Positions 1 through 12,150 are shown, numbered from the stretch's first letter. The stretch: DNA of 64,000 bases from Carposina sasakii (GCA_014607495.2 CP053155.1:868001-932000); one strand, 5' to 3'. Notes: generated by a model from the sequence alone, not told the origin. Numbers and translations are program-made.

Positions 1-792
1 TCGAAAACGGTAAACAATTGACAATTTCGAGCTCACTGCTCATTTATACAGCCTACCGCAGTTTACGCGTTCGGTGGTGGCAGGGCCAAGTTTTATGTTA
101 AAGTACATCAGAGTGCAAATAAATGTTTATTAGGATTAATTTATCTTTGGTCAAACCAAATCTTATCTTATGCCCAAAAATTGATTGGTTGATTGAAGAT
201 GTACGTACCTAAGTACTCGTAGGTGTAGAAATATTACATTCAGTACGAGATAATCTTAAAAAGTGAAGTTAGATAGGTACTGCGGAATATACGGGGAAGG
301 GACGTGGATAATTTTTATTAATTCACACTTCTACGATTAGGATTGAACATAAGGTTAAAATAAAGAATACAACCAACGTATACAGAAAATTCATCCGCAA
401 CTTTCAAAGCTTCTCTATCAGATTTAAATCTTCAGTAAACCCGAACTTGGCCGTTATTTTACACCCCAGTGTTCGCTGCAATCGTATTAACCTTAATACA
501 GCGTTCTCATGATAATGTTTATCGCATGAATATTTGTTTACACTTAATTAACAACATTACAGTCGGCGAATGTTAATTAAAAACAAATTGCTATTTAAGT
601 TCGCTGAATACTACATCATATTCACTGCCGCCGACTTCGTATTTGCGTCACCGTGGAGGTGCCCGTCGCTTATTTGCGTCCTGGCACTACATGTTGCACT
701 GATGCCGGCATGATTAGAATATCTGTATACTATATTACAGCTACAGGAGGTGCATTCGACATACTTAACTTATTCTTTGTTGTAAACGCAAT
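1..792. other. Intergenic or intronic, nothing recognised
   Basis: AT-rich sequence with no exon-like reading frame, no clear inverted repeat and no copy of the repeat families found elsewhere in the window. Confidence 0.5.
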
Positions 793-1089
793 ATTATAAT
801 CAGAGGTCGGAATTAGGTAGAGTCATTTATGTACTTGCACTGATTTCATACAGCGAAAGAATAAAGTGGATATGCCTCAAATTCCGGTATTAATTTTAAA
901 GAGCAGAAATTTTATGTTAATTATCTTTGTTTTATTTGTCTATCTCTGAGGGTTTTATTATTATTTATTTGTAATATTGTTGGCCACGCGGGATTGTCCA
1001 TTAGAAATCCTGGGAAGGTCCACATTAATATCAACATTTCGATGCAAGTACATAAATGACTCTACCTAATTCCGACCTCTGATTATAAT
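793..1089. repeat. MITE with 47-bp perfect inverted repeats
   Basis: The first 47 bases (793-839, starting ATTATAATCAGAGGTCGG) recur as an exact reverse complement at 1043-1089. The roughly 200 bp between them has no coding potential. This is the structure of a miniature inverted-repeat element. I could not settle the target duplication because the ends are themselves palindromic (ATTATAAT). Confidence 0.75.
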
Positions 1090-1094
1090 GCACA

Positions 1095-1275
1095 CGGCTG
1101 TGTAACAAAAAAAAGGGGAGGCAGAACTGTAAGATTGTGATAGAGATCCTTTAGTTGCGTTTCGTTTAACATAGTGAACCAGATGTAAAAGATCGGTGAC
1201 AAGTTGCTAGCTCATCGTCTGAGAGAACGATACTGAGCGTCTTAGTCGACTCTTATGAAATGCATGGAGGTTTAA
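1095..1275 (+). repeat. SINE family C copy
   Basis: Shares the family C landmarks: an 'aactgtaag-atc-aaaggagat' start, 'gtgacaagttgctagct', 'cgcctgagagaa' (here mutated) and 'gtcgactctta'. It abuts the preceding MITE. Family C occurs at least ten times in the window in both orientations, which shows it is an interspersed repeat. Confidence 0.65.
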
Positions 1276-1454
1276 CTGAGCCTATGGACAAAAGATTTCA
1301 TCCAAGCAAACAATTAGGGTGGTTGTAAATTTTAATGAACGTAAAAGTATCAATATTTGAATTGAAAAAGTATAAGCTCGCACATCAGAGAAATCTTTAA
1401 AAAGAAAAATATTTTAATTTATTATTGGACCTTCGATCTACTCGATTCATACAT

Positions 1455-1725
1455 ACATACGATATAATCACGCATTTACCTTATCCCTTACGGGGTAGGC
1501 AGAGCACCAAGGGCCGGTAGAACCACATGGTGCCACTTCTGACCAATTTTGAGGGTATAGTTGAAATGTAAAAGTTCAGTTAGTAGTGACAGGTGGTCAG
1601 CCCATCGCCTACAAAACACCAAAACCCTCTTGTCCCTCTACTGACTTGTACAGTATGCCCGGGAAGAGAAGCAGCTGTAGTATTATACGTTTTTTTTTTC
1701 ACTCCCAGAGAAACATAGAAGTAAC
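1455..1725 (-). repeat. SINE family D copy
   Basis: Reverse-oriented copy of a roughly 270-bp element also seen at 8785, 13205 and 45485. Landmarks on the minus strand are GCCCGGGCATACTGTACAAG, a central 'ggcgatgggctgaccacctg', 'cggcccttggtgctctgcc' and a 3' end of ATGT/TATG microsatellite. Small reading frames inside it are not genes. Confidence 0.75.
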
Positions 1726-2700
1726 TCGATTCATACCGCTAAATAAAATTCACATTAACACTTTTATATACTACCCGCAATTCCACAAGCATAAATAAAT
1801 CGAACTACCCCCGGATAGAACCAAACTGTCTTTTAACAGTATTAGTTCGGAAGTCGTAAAGTCTGTCTGTTTGTCACTGGAGGTCGTAAAACGCAGATGG
1901 CGACCAAACGAGCATTAAGTGGTCGAAGGGTCAAGCGTGATCATGATATATTTTACCATGAACTTACAATAGAATAATATACGTAATACCTACGCATTTC
2001 AAAGTTACTATATGTTATAATTAAGCCGGTCAGGTCAATAAACTGATTATAATGTCCAAGCAATATTTATCATATAAAAATGTAAGAAAAATCAAATATA
2101 TCTGAATCACTGTTTTATTGTCTTTTTATCAACATCTCTAAAAGTAGACTACACAGCTTCCTGTAAACCACTACATTGTCATAGTTATTCTTCGAATCAG
2201 TATTATCACTCGAAATCGTTTTTTTTTTTTGGTTTAGTTGATATCTCAATAACGTCAAGGTATGTACTTGTAAGTATACATTTATTCGACATGAAAGCGA
2301 TTACAAATAAAGTATTTATACCTATAATACAAATGTTTGTACAGTATATTAGGATTTTATAATACATATAAAATAATATTTTCAAATTTTTAGTTCAGCA
2401 ATTCATTAGGCTTCAGAAAGTACCCAATTTCTGCTATTGACGGGCGCTTGAATATTCTCGAATATTGCATAGGAGAAACTAACAAAAAAAACTCGCACAG
2501 TAAATATTAGGCATTCGCACACATGATCAATCAAACCTGGCATGTGACTGGGGGTGGTTGTCGCCCCCTACCCTCCTCCCTCGCTAATGTGGTCACTAAT
2601 TAGAGATGTCTTCGGTCAGCCTGATTAGGCAGTATTTACAGGCCTACCATGATATATTTCTTCTAGAAAAACTTCTGAGCTTGAGGTTACATATATACAT
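1726..2700. other. No recognised feature
   Basis: AT-rich stretch with no repeat-family match, inverted repeat or coding signal that I can support. Confidence 0.45.
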
Positions 2701-2711
2701 ATAGACACAGT

Positions 2712-2945
2712 TGTGTTCTCTAAAATAGGGTAGTCAGAACTGTAAGATCACAAAGGAGATCTCACAACCACTTTTCCAGATATAGATATATCAGATGTAA
2801 ATTAACTAGCAAAAATTAGATAGTGCATGAAGAATATCATGAAAGTAGATGAAGCGAAAGAGGTCTGCCAGGACTGTAGCAAGCTGAGATCCGTGATCTC
2901 TGCCTACCCCTCCGGGAAGGAGGCGTGATTTTATATATGTAAAGT
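2712..2945 (+). repeat. Degenerate SINE C and D fragments
   Basis: A family C start ('cagaactgtaagatcacaaaggagatctcac') is followed by decayed sequence and by a family D 3' end ('ctgcctacccctccgggaa...gcgtgatt'). The chimera suggests either one element inserted into another or extensive decay. Confidence 0.5.
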
Positions 2946-2949
2946 AAAT

Positions 2950-3190
2950 ATAAATGAATATAAATATTAACACAATACAATGACCTAGTCCTCCACTAAG
3001 ATCCCTAAAGTCTTGTGTCGTGGATACTAAGCAACGGTATATAAATACATAGATAAGAATAGAAACATCCATGACTCAGAAACAAACATCGATATTCATC
3101 ATATTCAATGTTTGCACCTACCGGGATTCGAACTCAGGACCTATGGCGTCGTAGGCAGGGACACTACCAACTACACCAATCGAACGTCAA
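2950..3190 (-). repeat. tRNA-derived SINE family B
   Basis: Read on the minus strand it begins with a tRNA-like head: A-box-like TTGGTGTAGTTGGTAGTG and B-box-like GAGTTCGAATCCCGGTAGG. The body follows ('atcgatgtttgtttctgagtcatggatgtttctat') and then a 3' part containing 'agggatctta'. Other copies lie at 3620, 7865, 25115, 48780, 53545 and 56590. Confidence 0.8.
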
Positions 3191-3619
3191 TGATATTGGT
3201 TAACTAAGAAGTCTACAAAGAATATGGGGAAACACCTGAGTTCGTCGACTCGGCTGAGTCTACCCAAATAGAACATTGTTTTGGGTCACTCACTTATCTC
3301 GGTGAAGCGCTAATAGCATGAGCCAACAATAAACAGACGTACATAGATACGGCTTATTTGCTTTGTAAAGTACTTACTTTTTGTTTTAACAAATTTTACT
3401 ATTTTGAGACGCTGGCAAAAACTGCATTCATTTTGTAGCTATACTAAAAATATTCAGATGTTTAAAAAAAAATTGATTTTTTTTTACTATACTTGACCTA
3501 CACAACACAATAATATATTTTTTTAAAGTTACACCTAATATCGGATACTTTTCATCTCAGGCTACTGAGGAAACTTCAACGTAAAAAATTCATGGCTTCA
3601 AAAATAAATTAATAAATTT

Positions 3620-3830
3620 TCACACACTTCACAATACATTAACCTAGTCCCACACTAAGATCCGTAAGGTCTTTTGTCGTATATACCTACTAATATCGCT
3701 ATATAAATAAATACATAAAAATATAAACAAACATCGATATTCAATGTTTGCACCTACCGGGATTCGAACCCAGGAGCTAAGATGCAGCGAGCAGGGTCAC
3801 TACCTAGTACACCAACAACATCATCGTCAG
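3620..3830 (-). repeat. tRNA-derived SINE family B
   Basis: Second family B copy, 430 bp from the first and in the same orientation. The B-box region is well preserved (GGGTTCGAATCCCGGTAGG on the minus strand). The head runs directly into a LINE 3' fragment at 3830. Confidence 0.75.
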
Positions 3831-3945
3831 CCTATTGCAGTTCACTGCTGGAGGTAGGCCTCCCACAGAGCACACCACAAGGCCCGATCTCCCGTATTCA
3901 CATCGGTACATCTGGCCGGAGAGCGTCCATCGCAATAGCATGTAT
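3830..3945 (-). repeat. LINE-A 3' end fragment
   Basis: Minus-strand fragment of the non-LTR retrotransposon tail seen more fully at 62290 and 16797. It contains the codons for a 'CTCTCCGGCCAGATG' stretch, then 'aggcctacctccagcagtg' and 'actgcaataggctga' at the 3' end. Confidence 0.6.
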
Positions 3946-4171
3946 CTTAGTAAAACAAAACTTATTTAACTATAGGGGGCTGGGCTGTCTGCACAAAATT
4001 GCGAAACCGGTAAATTATGACGTATAGTTTACAGAATCACTTTTCAGTTATTTCAGCCATCTTGCCAGCTTTATGACGTCACAGGTCGACCACCTCGTTA
4101 GGTATTGTATGCTAATGCTAATAGTAACGGAACTTATGGTGTCATTTGCAGATGAAGGTACATATTAAGTA

Positions 4172-4489
4172 CTAGCGGACGCCCGCGACTCCGTCCGCGT
4201 GGACTACATAAAAACAAAATGTCGAAATTATCCGAGATAAAGACATTTCCCCGGGATAAAAGGTAGCCTATATGTCAAGTGGGACCTGTCACAATATATT
4301 CCTGAAAACTGCATCGAAATCTATTAAGACGTTTCTGAGATTAGCACAGACAAACCGACAAACAGACAAAAATTCCCAAAATCATTGTTGTGGGTACTAT
4401 TGCGTTGATAAAGGTCTTCTATAATATTTTTTCTCATATGTCTTCCGTGTACAGACAGCGTTCCGTTACATTTTTATTATATGTATAGA
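4172..4489 (-). mobile_element. Non-autonomous Helitron, 318 bp
   Basis: On the minus strand the element starts TCTATACATATAATAAAAAT and ends in a GC-rich hairpin followed by GTCCGCTAG. It lies between an A and a T, the host dinucleotide expected for Helitrons. No RepHel protein is encoded. Related copies lie at 10346, 34205, 53620, 57393 and 57727. Confidence 0.8.
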
Positions 4490-5955
4490 TTAACCTCCTA
4501 AATATCGTTAGGTTTAGCGGCTGGTCATTCTCTAATAGCTACTGTCAGATCAACACTTATCCAAATTAGTTTAGCTTTTTATCGAATTCTTTATGAGTAT
4601 AATAACTGCGATGATTAGATAGAAAGTGCGATTAGGTAGAATAGTTGAAGGGCTACGATACACGAGGTACTGATGACGGAAATATATTACTTGTTTATAG
4701 CTGTTGCCTGTGATTTTTTTATTAATGACTCCGTTTAGTTTGCAATACAAAAATGTATACACAAAAATTGGGCGAAAAGAGAAGTGCAAAAAAAACCCCC
4801 GACCCAAAAAAAGTATGCAATTATTATGACAAAAGGTTTAAAATGCTAAACCCTATAAAAAGCAACACTACGTAAGTACCAACTAAAGCATGGCAGACTA
4901 TCTACTCGGGACTTTGTGCCACCTTTATGTCGGAGGCATAACAGCTAATTTTCCCCATGGAGCCCAAACTCGATGGGTTTACTAAAAGGTAGACCAGGGT
5001 TACGTCTCCTACCTTCGAGCCCTATCATCAGACCAGCTCAGTGGTTCCAGAAGACATTAGTGTTTCAAATGTCAGATCCCACATATGCTTGCAAGCAAAC
5101 TGAGCGTGTAACATTCCTATCACACCTAACAAACGACCTGATTACCTTGAAGACCTGAACCGATTTCCACCAAACATAGCTAAGAACACTCTCGACTGAT
5201 ATACCTTTCAAACAAAAAAAAACCGCATTAAAATCGGATCATCCGTTTGGGAGCTACGAAGCCACAGACAGACACATACACATTTACCCGTCGTTTTTGC
5301 GTCGGGGGTTAAAAAGAAAAAAAAATAGCTCTTTTCGGGCTTATTTGGCGGTGGAAATCAAACTCCCGAACTCTTACTCTACTCTCTGTATAATATAAAA
5401 GCTCTTTAATATAAACGGAGAATAGAATATTATTTAACGGAGGCCACTACGTTGTCTTAGCTTATTTCTCTTTGGCGGTGGAATACGGGCTTTAGAGTCA
5501 GCTTCTGATAATAGGTTATCTATAGAAGGTAGTATGCACTTGCCCTTAGGGTCAGAGGAAGGGAGAGCTGGCCGTTGCTGTCATTGGGCGGCTTGTTTGA
5601 TGTACTAAAATGGCACCATTTTTAAAAGTTTTTAAGATATCTTTTGTAACATCTATTTCGTTTATTATGTGATATATTATAACCGTAGCTTGACAGCTGA
5701 AGATATGTATGAAATGTGGCGATTAAGCAATATTTTTAACTAATTCGTCTATTATTTTTTCACCGGAATACATCAGCTGCTAGGCTCCTTCCGTGTTAGC
5801 AGCTCATCAATGATGTTTTACATCTGACCCGAAACGTGGTTGTAAGCTCTCCTTCGTGATTCTGCAGTTCTCTGGCTGCCACATTTTTGGTAACAGAGCC
5901 ATATGTATGTATGTTTATATTATAAGTGGCCCCTTACCTAAAAGACCATCTTTAA
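4490..5955. other. No gene; one degenerate repeat
   Basis: No exon-like sequence. The part around 5150-5315 ('gaaccgatttccaccaaacat' to 'cgtcgggggttaaaaa') resembles the end of a dispersed repeat, and a similar '...gttaaaaac' end is at about 14478. The rest is unassigned. Confidence 0.4.
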
Positions 5956-5964
5956 TTAACGTAA

Positions 5965-6080
5965 AATTATAAAATTATTAATAAAGAAAATGGATTTTTT
6001 TTTACACCCGAGTGGGAATCGAACCCACGACCACTGCAAACCGTGCCAGCCGCTATAACCACTAAGCCATCGGGTCAATT
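5965..6080 (-). repeat. tRNA-like SINE (family T)
   Basis: Minus strand reads a near-complete tRNA-like 72-mer with A-box TGGCTTAGTGG and B-box GGTTCGATTCC, followed by T-rich sequence and 'ccattttctttattaataattttat'. The same head and tail occur together at 34318 and the tail alone at 6290 and 60655. This marks it as a repeat rather than a single-copy tRNA gene. Confidence 0.7.
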
Positions 6081-6512
6081 ACCCGGATCACGAATTTTAC
6101 CATCTCTTTTCTGAATTACATATTGGCAACGTTATTCTTCATCCCGATAGCTATACACTAGCCAAATCTCGGCAAACAAAGCTGAATCCCTCAGCACAAT
6201 GTTTAAAGATGAAACGATCAACCATATCCTAACGGATTATATTAATGGAGAAGTGTTTTTATAAATTTATCTTAGGTAAGATATTATATGTATATTATAA
6301 AATTATTAATAAAGAAAATGGAAATTAATATTGATGATTCTTTTTTTGCGCTATTTCAGTAATACATAAACGCTTAACATAACGGGGAGCGATGTAGATA
6401 TCCGTTACAAATTGCTAGCTTATCGCCTGAAGGAATCTCCAAGTTTCTTAGTCGACAGTATAATAGTAACATAGGGGAAGATAAATTAAATGTGGTGTCG
6501 TGGGACACCAGG

Positions 6513-6900
6513 TAGGAACGAAGTTCCTTCGGCTAATGTAGAATCGACACAATTTGCAAAAGAAAAATCGTGCTCAATTTTATTTAGGTTTAAAATGTAT
6601 CTATAAAGTGAGTATTCGCCACGTGCTTGACCATGAATTCATGAGTATATACTATGCATTGGCGGGGTGGAGAAGTAATAGAGAGAGAAGGGATGAGAGA
6701 ACGAAAAGAAAGAGGGAGAAAGAGAAAGGTATTATACACTACTCGCTTGTGTATACGACTGTCGCGCCTGCGCACGTCTCATTTAACGGTTTTATTCCAC
6801 GCACTTTTTCTTACGGTTTTACTATCACATTTTTTTCAGTTCGGTTGCGCAGCAAAATCCCTATCTCCTCCAAGCCTGCCGTAAGGAACTTCGTTCCAAA
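6513..6900. repeat. MITE with GGAACGAAGTTCC ends
   Basis: AGGAACGAAGTTCCTTCGG at the left is mirrored by a 'taaggaacttcgttcc' right end. The interior contains purine-rich sequence (about 6680-6730) that gives spurious basic reading frames. I see no transposase. Confidence 0.6.
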
Positions 6901-6968
6901 AATTCTTCACCCGAGTGGGAATCGAACCCACAACCACTGCAAACCGTGCCAGCCGCTATAACCACTAA
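6901..6968 (-). repeat. tRNA-like SINE head, truncated
   Basis: A family T tRNA-like head (minus strand) directly abuts the MITE end at 6900. It lacks the acceptor-side 5' end that the copy at 5965 retains. Confidence 0.6.
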
Positions 6969-7860
6969 CGTAAAATAAAAAATTGTTACTGCAAAGTCAA
7001 GTAAGTAATAAATTTTTTCATTAAACTAAAAGTTTATAATTAGTCATAAATATTAACTATAAAAGAGCTGTCTAACCAATTAAAAATATTAATTAAAATA
7101 AAAGTGAAAGAGACTTAGTAGATTGCTAGAATATAGAGTTAACTCAAAGAAATAACCTATTTACTAGGACTAAAATTAAATAATGAAACTTGCCGCGGTT
7201 ATTTAAATTATGTTTTTAATTAGTCGTCCAATGTTTCAGGTTTTACTGGACAAATAATTATTTATCTTGCAAAGACAAGCCCTAAACTGAGGACCAAAGG
7301 AAAGCGTAAGCATGGCCACCCCAAGCAGTAGGAGAAGGATTGGTAATGTGACCAACCACCTTCTTTTAAGAACGAACGAATGATCTAGCGGCGGAAGATC
7401 ATCGCAGAGACAAAGGCTCTAGTGAAGACCTAGAGCTAAATGAAGTTCACAAGTTCGAGAGGTATCTCGAGAACACATTGAGCAGATAATTCATTTATTT
7501 GCCTTGCGGTGCTAAAGGTGAAATTTAAAATGGCAATACTAGACTACTATTAATTTTATGGCTCTCAAACAGCAAACTTTGTTTGACAGACAGTAATAAA
7601 TGTATTTGCCTGAGCTTACAATTAAGAATCAGACTTGAGAGTAAGCAAAGGGTAGGACCGGTATAAACTAAAATAGGGAAAACGTCCAGTAATCAAAGCA
7701 CATTTTAAATTATTCTTTTTATTGGCTCTATTTCATTTTATTACACGGCTGGAGCCGTGATAACTTCGTTCAATCTATACGCACAATTTAAATAATTACT
7801 CGCTCCAATCAGGGGAAAAGGTTGATATACGTCGCAAGTTAATCGATGTAAGAGGGATAA
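6969..7860. other. No recognised feature
   Basis: AT-rich. The segment 7265-7500 is less AT-rich and might be a decayed element or pseudogene remnant, but no protein family is recognisable in any frame. Confidence 0.4.
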
Positions 7861-7864
7861 GAAA

Positions 7865-8105
7865 AGAACACAAGCATATTCACACACTTCGCAACACATT
7901 AACTAATGCCCACAATAAGATCCCTAAGGTCTTGTGTTGTGGATACTGAGCAACGGTATACAAATACAGAGATAAGTATAGAAACATCCATGATTCGAAA
8001 ACAAACATCGATATTCATCATATCAATGTTTGCACCTACCGGTATTCGGACCCAGGCCCTATGGCGCTGCAGGCAGGATTACTTCTAACTACACCAATCG
8101 GCCGT
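7865..8105 (-). repeat. tRNA-derived SINE family B
   Basis: Close match to the copy at 2950, including 'ggtgcaaacattgatatgatgaata' on the minus strand. It includes mutations in the B box (a C replaces a T in the conserved GTTCGAATCC). Confidence 0.75.
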
Positions 8106-8131
8106 CAAAAATTGAATTAGGTCGACTTTAC

Positions 8132-8519
8132 GAGTCTTTCGTTGGTTGACACCACGAGCCGATAACACCGCGGTGTCAACTGCACAAGGACCTTTTTTGA
8201 ATTGCGCGTGGTGTCATAATTATAATAGCATGTGGTGGTGTTATTCGACCAATAAGTCTTGTGACACCATGGTCCTAACCAATTTTTTCAATAAACCTCC
8301 TAAATTTTTTTACTAACCAGTACAGAAATAACATTTCTTATTTTTATTCTTGCTAGTGGTCTTACGTCATTTTTACTTTAGGACTATGGTGTCAAACGAG
8401 GCAGAAACAAAAGACTTATTGGTCGATTGACACCACGGTATCCATCGCGCAATTCAAAAAAGGTTCTTGTGCAGTTGACACCGCGGTGTCATCGGCTCAT
8501 GGTGTCAACCGACGAAACC
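8132..8519. mobile_element. MITE, about 85-bp TIRs, 9-bp TSD
   Basis: The left arm (through 'ggttgacaccacgagccgat') and right arm are imperfect reverse complements over about 85 bp. They contain ACACCGCGGTGT, itself palindromic. The element is bounded by CGACTTTAC at 8123-8131 and again at 8520-8528, an exact 9-bp duplication (8 bp if the first C belongs to the element). An 8-9-bp duplication with ends near GGGTTTCG is compatible with Merlin, hAT or MULE relatives; I cannot choose among them. Confidence 0.8.
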
Positions 8520-8784
8520 CGACTTTACTAAGAAATTAATTTACAAATTTTTTCAATGAACAGACAAGCTATCTGAAGGATAATCTTGATGCTGTCTCTA
8601 TCTTGATCAAGTTTTAGAGAAAAACAACACCATTTTATCCGTTAGTTGGCTATTTGACTATTGGGAAAATTGGCCCTCAATAAATAGCTATTTGTCAAAT
8701 TAAATTAAGCAGAGCTTGGTAAATTTAGGTAAGTATACCTTAAGTCCATCTGAATATCATTCAACTACGATCTATAAGTGAAAA

Positions 8785-9030
8785 AAAACGTATAATACTA
8801 CAGCTGCTTCTCTTCCCGGGCATACTGTACAAGTCAGTAGAGGGATAAGAGGGTCTCGGTGTTTTGTAGACGATGGGTTGACCACCTGTCACTATTAACC
8901 GAACTTGTACATCTCAACTATACCCTCAAAATTGGTCAGAAGTGGCACCATGTGGTTCTATCGGCCCTTGGTGCTCTGCCTACCTCATAAGGGATAAAGG
9001 CGTGATTATATGTATATGTATGTATGTATG
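8785..9030 (+). repeat. SINE family D copy
   Basis: Plus-strand copy that contains 'ttcccgggcatactgtacaa', 'ggtcagaagtggcaccatgt' and 'ggataaaggcgtgattat' and ends in a TATG microsatellite. Confidence 0.75.
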
Positions 9031-9439
9031 TACGATCTATAATAACAATCGTAAATCAATTTCGTCTTCATATAAACTGGTGCAAAGAATAAGAATAAGC
9101 TATGTTACGTAGAAATACAAATCTACCTAAAAAAACAAAATATTTTTTCACTCACACAGTTAAAATAAGAGAAGTAAATGAATATTCACCGCCAAATCTC
9201 CTAATTTGATCCACCCAGCCAGACTTACCGCGGCGACAGTTAATCCATCAGCTAAGATACTTAAATCTTCTAATTACATTCAGAACCTCACCAACTTTTC
9301 TCTTCTATTGATTGAAATTAAAGATAATTTGCATACCTGAAACAATAAAATAATAATTATGATATTTCTCTTTTCTGTTGCATTTGAATTTCTATTAATG
9401 AAAGCGTTTTAACCTGGTCTTGTTAAATACATACATACA

Positions 9440-9655
9440 CGTGTTATCGAAATGAGGGAACCAGGACAGTGGGTTCATAAAGAAGATACCCTAGCTACGT
9501 TTAGCCTAGCGGGGACAGATGAAAATGATCAATAACAAGTTGCTACCTTATCGCCTGACAGAATGCCTAAGTTTCTCACCTTTTACGACATGCACTAAAA
9601 GAGATGCAGCTGATGAGCCGGTGCTCAGTAACTGAGAGAAAGTAACTAGGTGGTA
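9440..9655 (+). repeat. SINE family C copy
   Basis: Contains 'tagcctagcggggacagatg', 'tatcgcctgacagaatgcc' and 'gagatgcagctgatga', the central and 3' landmarks of family C. Confidence 0.65.
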
Positions 9656-9666
9656 AAGAACAGATA

Positions 9667-10018
9667 TCTTAATATATATAAATCTCCTGTCACGATGTTT
9701 GTCCGCGATGGACTCCTAAACTACTTAACCGATTTTAAATTAAATTGGCACACCGTGAGCAGTCTGGTCCAACTTGAGAGATAGGATAGCTTAGATCTTT
9801 CATTATAGTCGCAATTTTATTTTATTGCAAATTATTTGTCTATAATTAATTGACAGTCACAATTATCTGTTAACTCCAAAAGATTCTAACAGATGTCGAT
9901 ACTTTTCGACTGGATTGAGTAAGTAATCAATAGATGGCACTGCTATGGTAAACCGACAAACGTGTCATATAAGCTACAATTCAATTTCCACGCGGACGAA
10001 GTCGCGGGCGTCCACTAG
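9667..10018 (+). mobile_element. Non-autonomous Helitron, 352 bp
   Basis: Starts TCTTAATATATATAAATCTC and ends with a 'gcggacgaagtcgcgggcg' hairpin and CCACTAG. It is inserted exactly between A (9666) and T (10019). A shorter, closely related copy with the same ends is at 56022-56318. Confidence 0.85.
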
Positions 10019-10345
10019 TAAACATATAAATTTTTGTCATTCATTAACCTCCTGTCTTTAATATCCCATTATTTAAGTGGTAAAATGAAAGTATCAACCA
10101 AAATGGGTAGTAGGGTAGTAGGTAATTTCATTTATTTTATTTTCACTTTTATGAAGTTAATTTAATTGCATTACGTCAGCATAAAGAAAGCTCTTTACAT
10201 TTAAATGCAAACAATTGAACTTTTCAAGTGATTGACACTAATGGATCGTGACGCCGGCGCCATTTTGGATTCGATCTGAAATAAGACCAATGTCGCAGCA
10301 AGGGTGAACTAACACCTCGTCTTACTCTTCAAATATATTATAATA

Positions 10346-10575
10346 CTAGTGGACGCCCGCGACTCCGTCCGCGTGGACTACGGAAAAAACAAAATTTTGA
10401 AATTATCCTGGTTAAAAACATTATATCGGGACAAAAAGTAGCCTATATGTTAAGTGGGACCTGTCACAATATATTCCTGAAAACTGCATCGAAATCGGTT
10501 CAGCCGTTTCTGAGATTAGCGTGCACAAACGCACAGACAAACCGACAAACAGACAAAAATTCCAATGTGATCCTG
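10346..10575 (-). mobile_element. Helitron fragment
   Basis: Reverse-oriented element with an intact 3' end (CTAG and hairpin, 10346-10380). It has the family body ('aagtgggacctgtcacaata' on plus) but lacks the TC 5' end found in the 4172 copy, so it is 5' truncated near 10575. Confidence 0.7.
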
Positions 10576-10937
10576 TAGTTCTAGCTACCCTATTTAGAGA
10601 ACTAGGCATTTTGAATAGTACCTATGGATTTTGGAGCGAGAATATTTGGTTTCTTTCTAGCACTTCGCCCACTTAATTAATTAGGTTAGGTTAGGTTATG
10701 TTTACAAAATAACAAGTACAAGTATTTTTTCTCTCATGTTCAAAATGTGTAGTTGAAGGTTATGTTACTCAATATGCCTGCGACTAATAGATAGGTCGAC
10801 ACAATGGTACTCAGATGGGAAACTTTAAAAAACAATAGTGGCTACCTGAGAACTGTCCACGCGTGAATAGTTGAATACATACACATCGTTTTATGGTCGC
10901 ACTATACATCGCCAATCTTATGTCACTACATATTACA

Positions 10938-11332
10938 TACAGGATGATTTTTGGTCGTCAACGTTCCCGATAACTACGGAATCTCCTCATTATCACGATT
11001 ATTTTTCTCCATGGAAGCATACCTGGGAAGTGACTAGTTCCCAAGATATTAGGATCCAAAGTTGAGTAAATAGACTGCGTTTTTCTGCATAAATGCACGC
11101 GCGTAGCAAGATTTTTTCACGAAAAATAATTAATATCTGTCTACGAAAAAACTAGCATGTTTATGCTACATTATACTCGTACATACTGGACATTACAAAT
11201 TTAGCCCGATCAAGTAATATTTTTATTTTTATTTACATCTTTTCCCAGCATTTTTTTTGGCATAAACTTACTTTATTTGATCTATAGAGTACGTACACTT
11301 CGTTAAGGGTGGCAACGAAAAAACACCCTGTA
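10938..11332 (+). repeat. MITE family F, about 395 bp
   Basis: Begins TACAGGATGATTTTTGGTCG and ends 'aaaaaacaccctgta'. Short inverted ends (TACAGG.TG) flank a non-coding body. Copies at 19526 (plus), 27632 (minus) and 58370 (minus) share the whole body, including 'ctccatggaagcatacctgg'. A second partial end ('aaaaataccctgta') follows to 11360. Confidence 0.75.
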
Positions 11333-11399
11333 AAAAAACAACGAAAAAATACCCTGTAAAATGAGGCCTATACACGTTGTTCACTTGGCTAGGCTGGGC

Positions 11400-12150
11400 C
11401 AACATGTATTACAGGCTTAAGACAAAAACGCTTACCGTTGTTTCTCTGTTCCAATGTATGCTTAGATCTTCAAAACTACCCAACGGATTTTGATCGGTTT
11501 TTTTAATAGATAGAGCGATAGAGCGAAGTTTTATATTGCTTTGCACGGCTGCAAATAGCGAAATTCCCCTTGACGAGAACGAAGTTGTGGGCAGCCGCTA
11601 TAACTAGTTTCGCAAATGTGGAGCGTGTTTGGTTAATCTATTCACCTATTTATTTGCCTGTATTTGACGAATACGCAAGGACACAAACAACCGCTGCTCA
11701 CGACAGACTTTGTTTTCGACTTAGGACTCCAGCCGCAACAAATACTGCCAAATAAAACACATAATAATTTGATAATATGGAATTGTCGTAAATACTAGGC
11801 AGTTAACTGACTCATCATAACCATCATCTTTCACCTGTATAGCACTTGCTTTACGTTGAGCTGCTTTAATCTACGTACTTAACTAGGTATTAAAAATCTT
11901 TTGCGTAAACAATAGTTATCTGAATTCTCGTAGACTACTCGCATCATTGTGTACTCGTATTTTGCACATAAGTAGTGTGAATATTTAATGTATTTATTTG
12001 AAATATATAAATAAAGACAAAGATAGATAACAGACAAAGCAATCTTCTTGTTCAAACTATGTTGGTGATGTGTCATATTAAATATCAAGAAATTAGTGAA
12101 AAACACTGCAATAACAACGAACAATACCTAATCTAAATATGTAGAATTAT
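11400..12150. other. No gene; possible Helitron remnant
   Basis: The 11440-11610 part ('ccaacggattttgatcggt', then a 'gagaacgaagttgtgggcagccgctat' end) resembles the 3' half of another Helitron-like family seen at 35410. The rest is AT-rich with no coding signal. Confidence 0.4.

Noticed and set aside
5965..6080. tRNA gene
   Set aside because: A tRNA-like 72-mer with good A and B boxes, but the same head with the same non-tRNA tail recurs at 34318 and in part at 6901. It is a SINE head.
6554..6961. A 135-codon basic protein
   Set aside because: It lies inside a MITE and runs into a tRNA-like SINE head; the charge comes from a purine-rich stretch.
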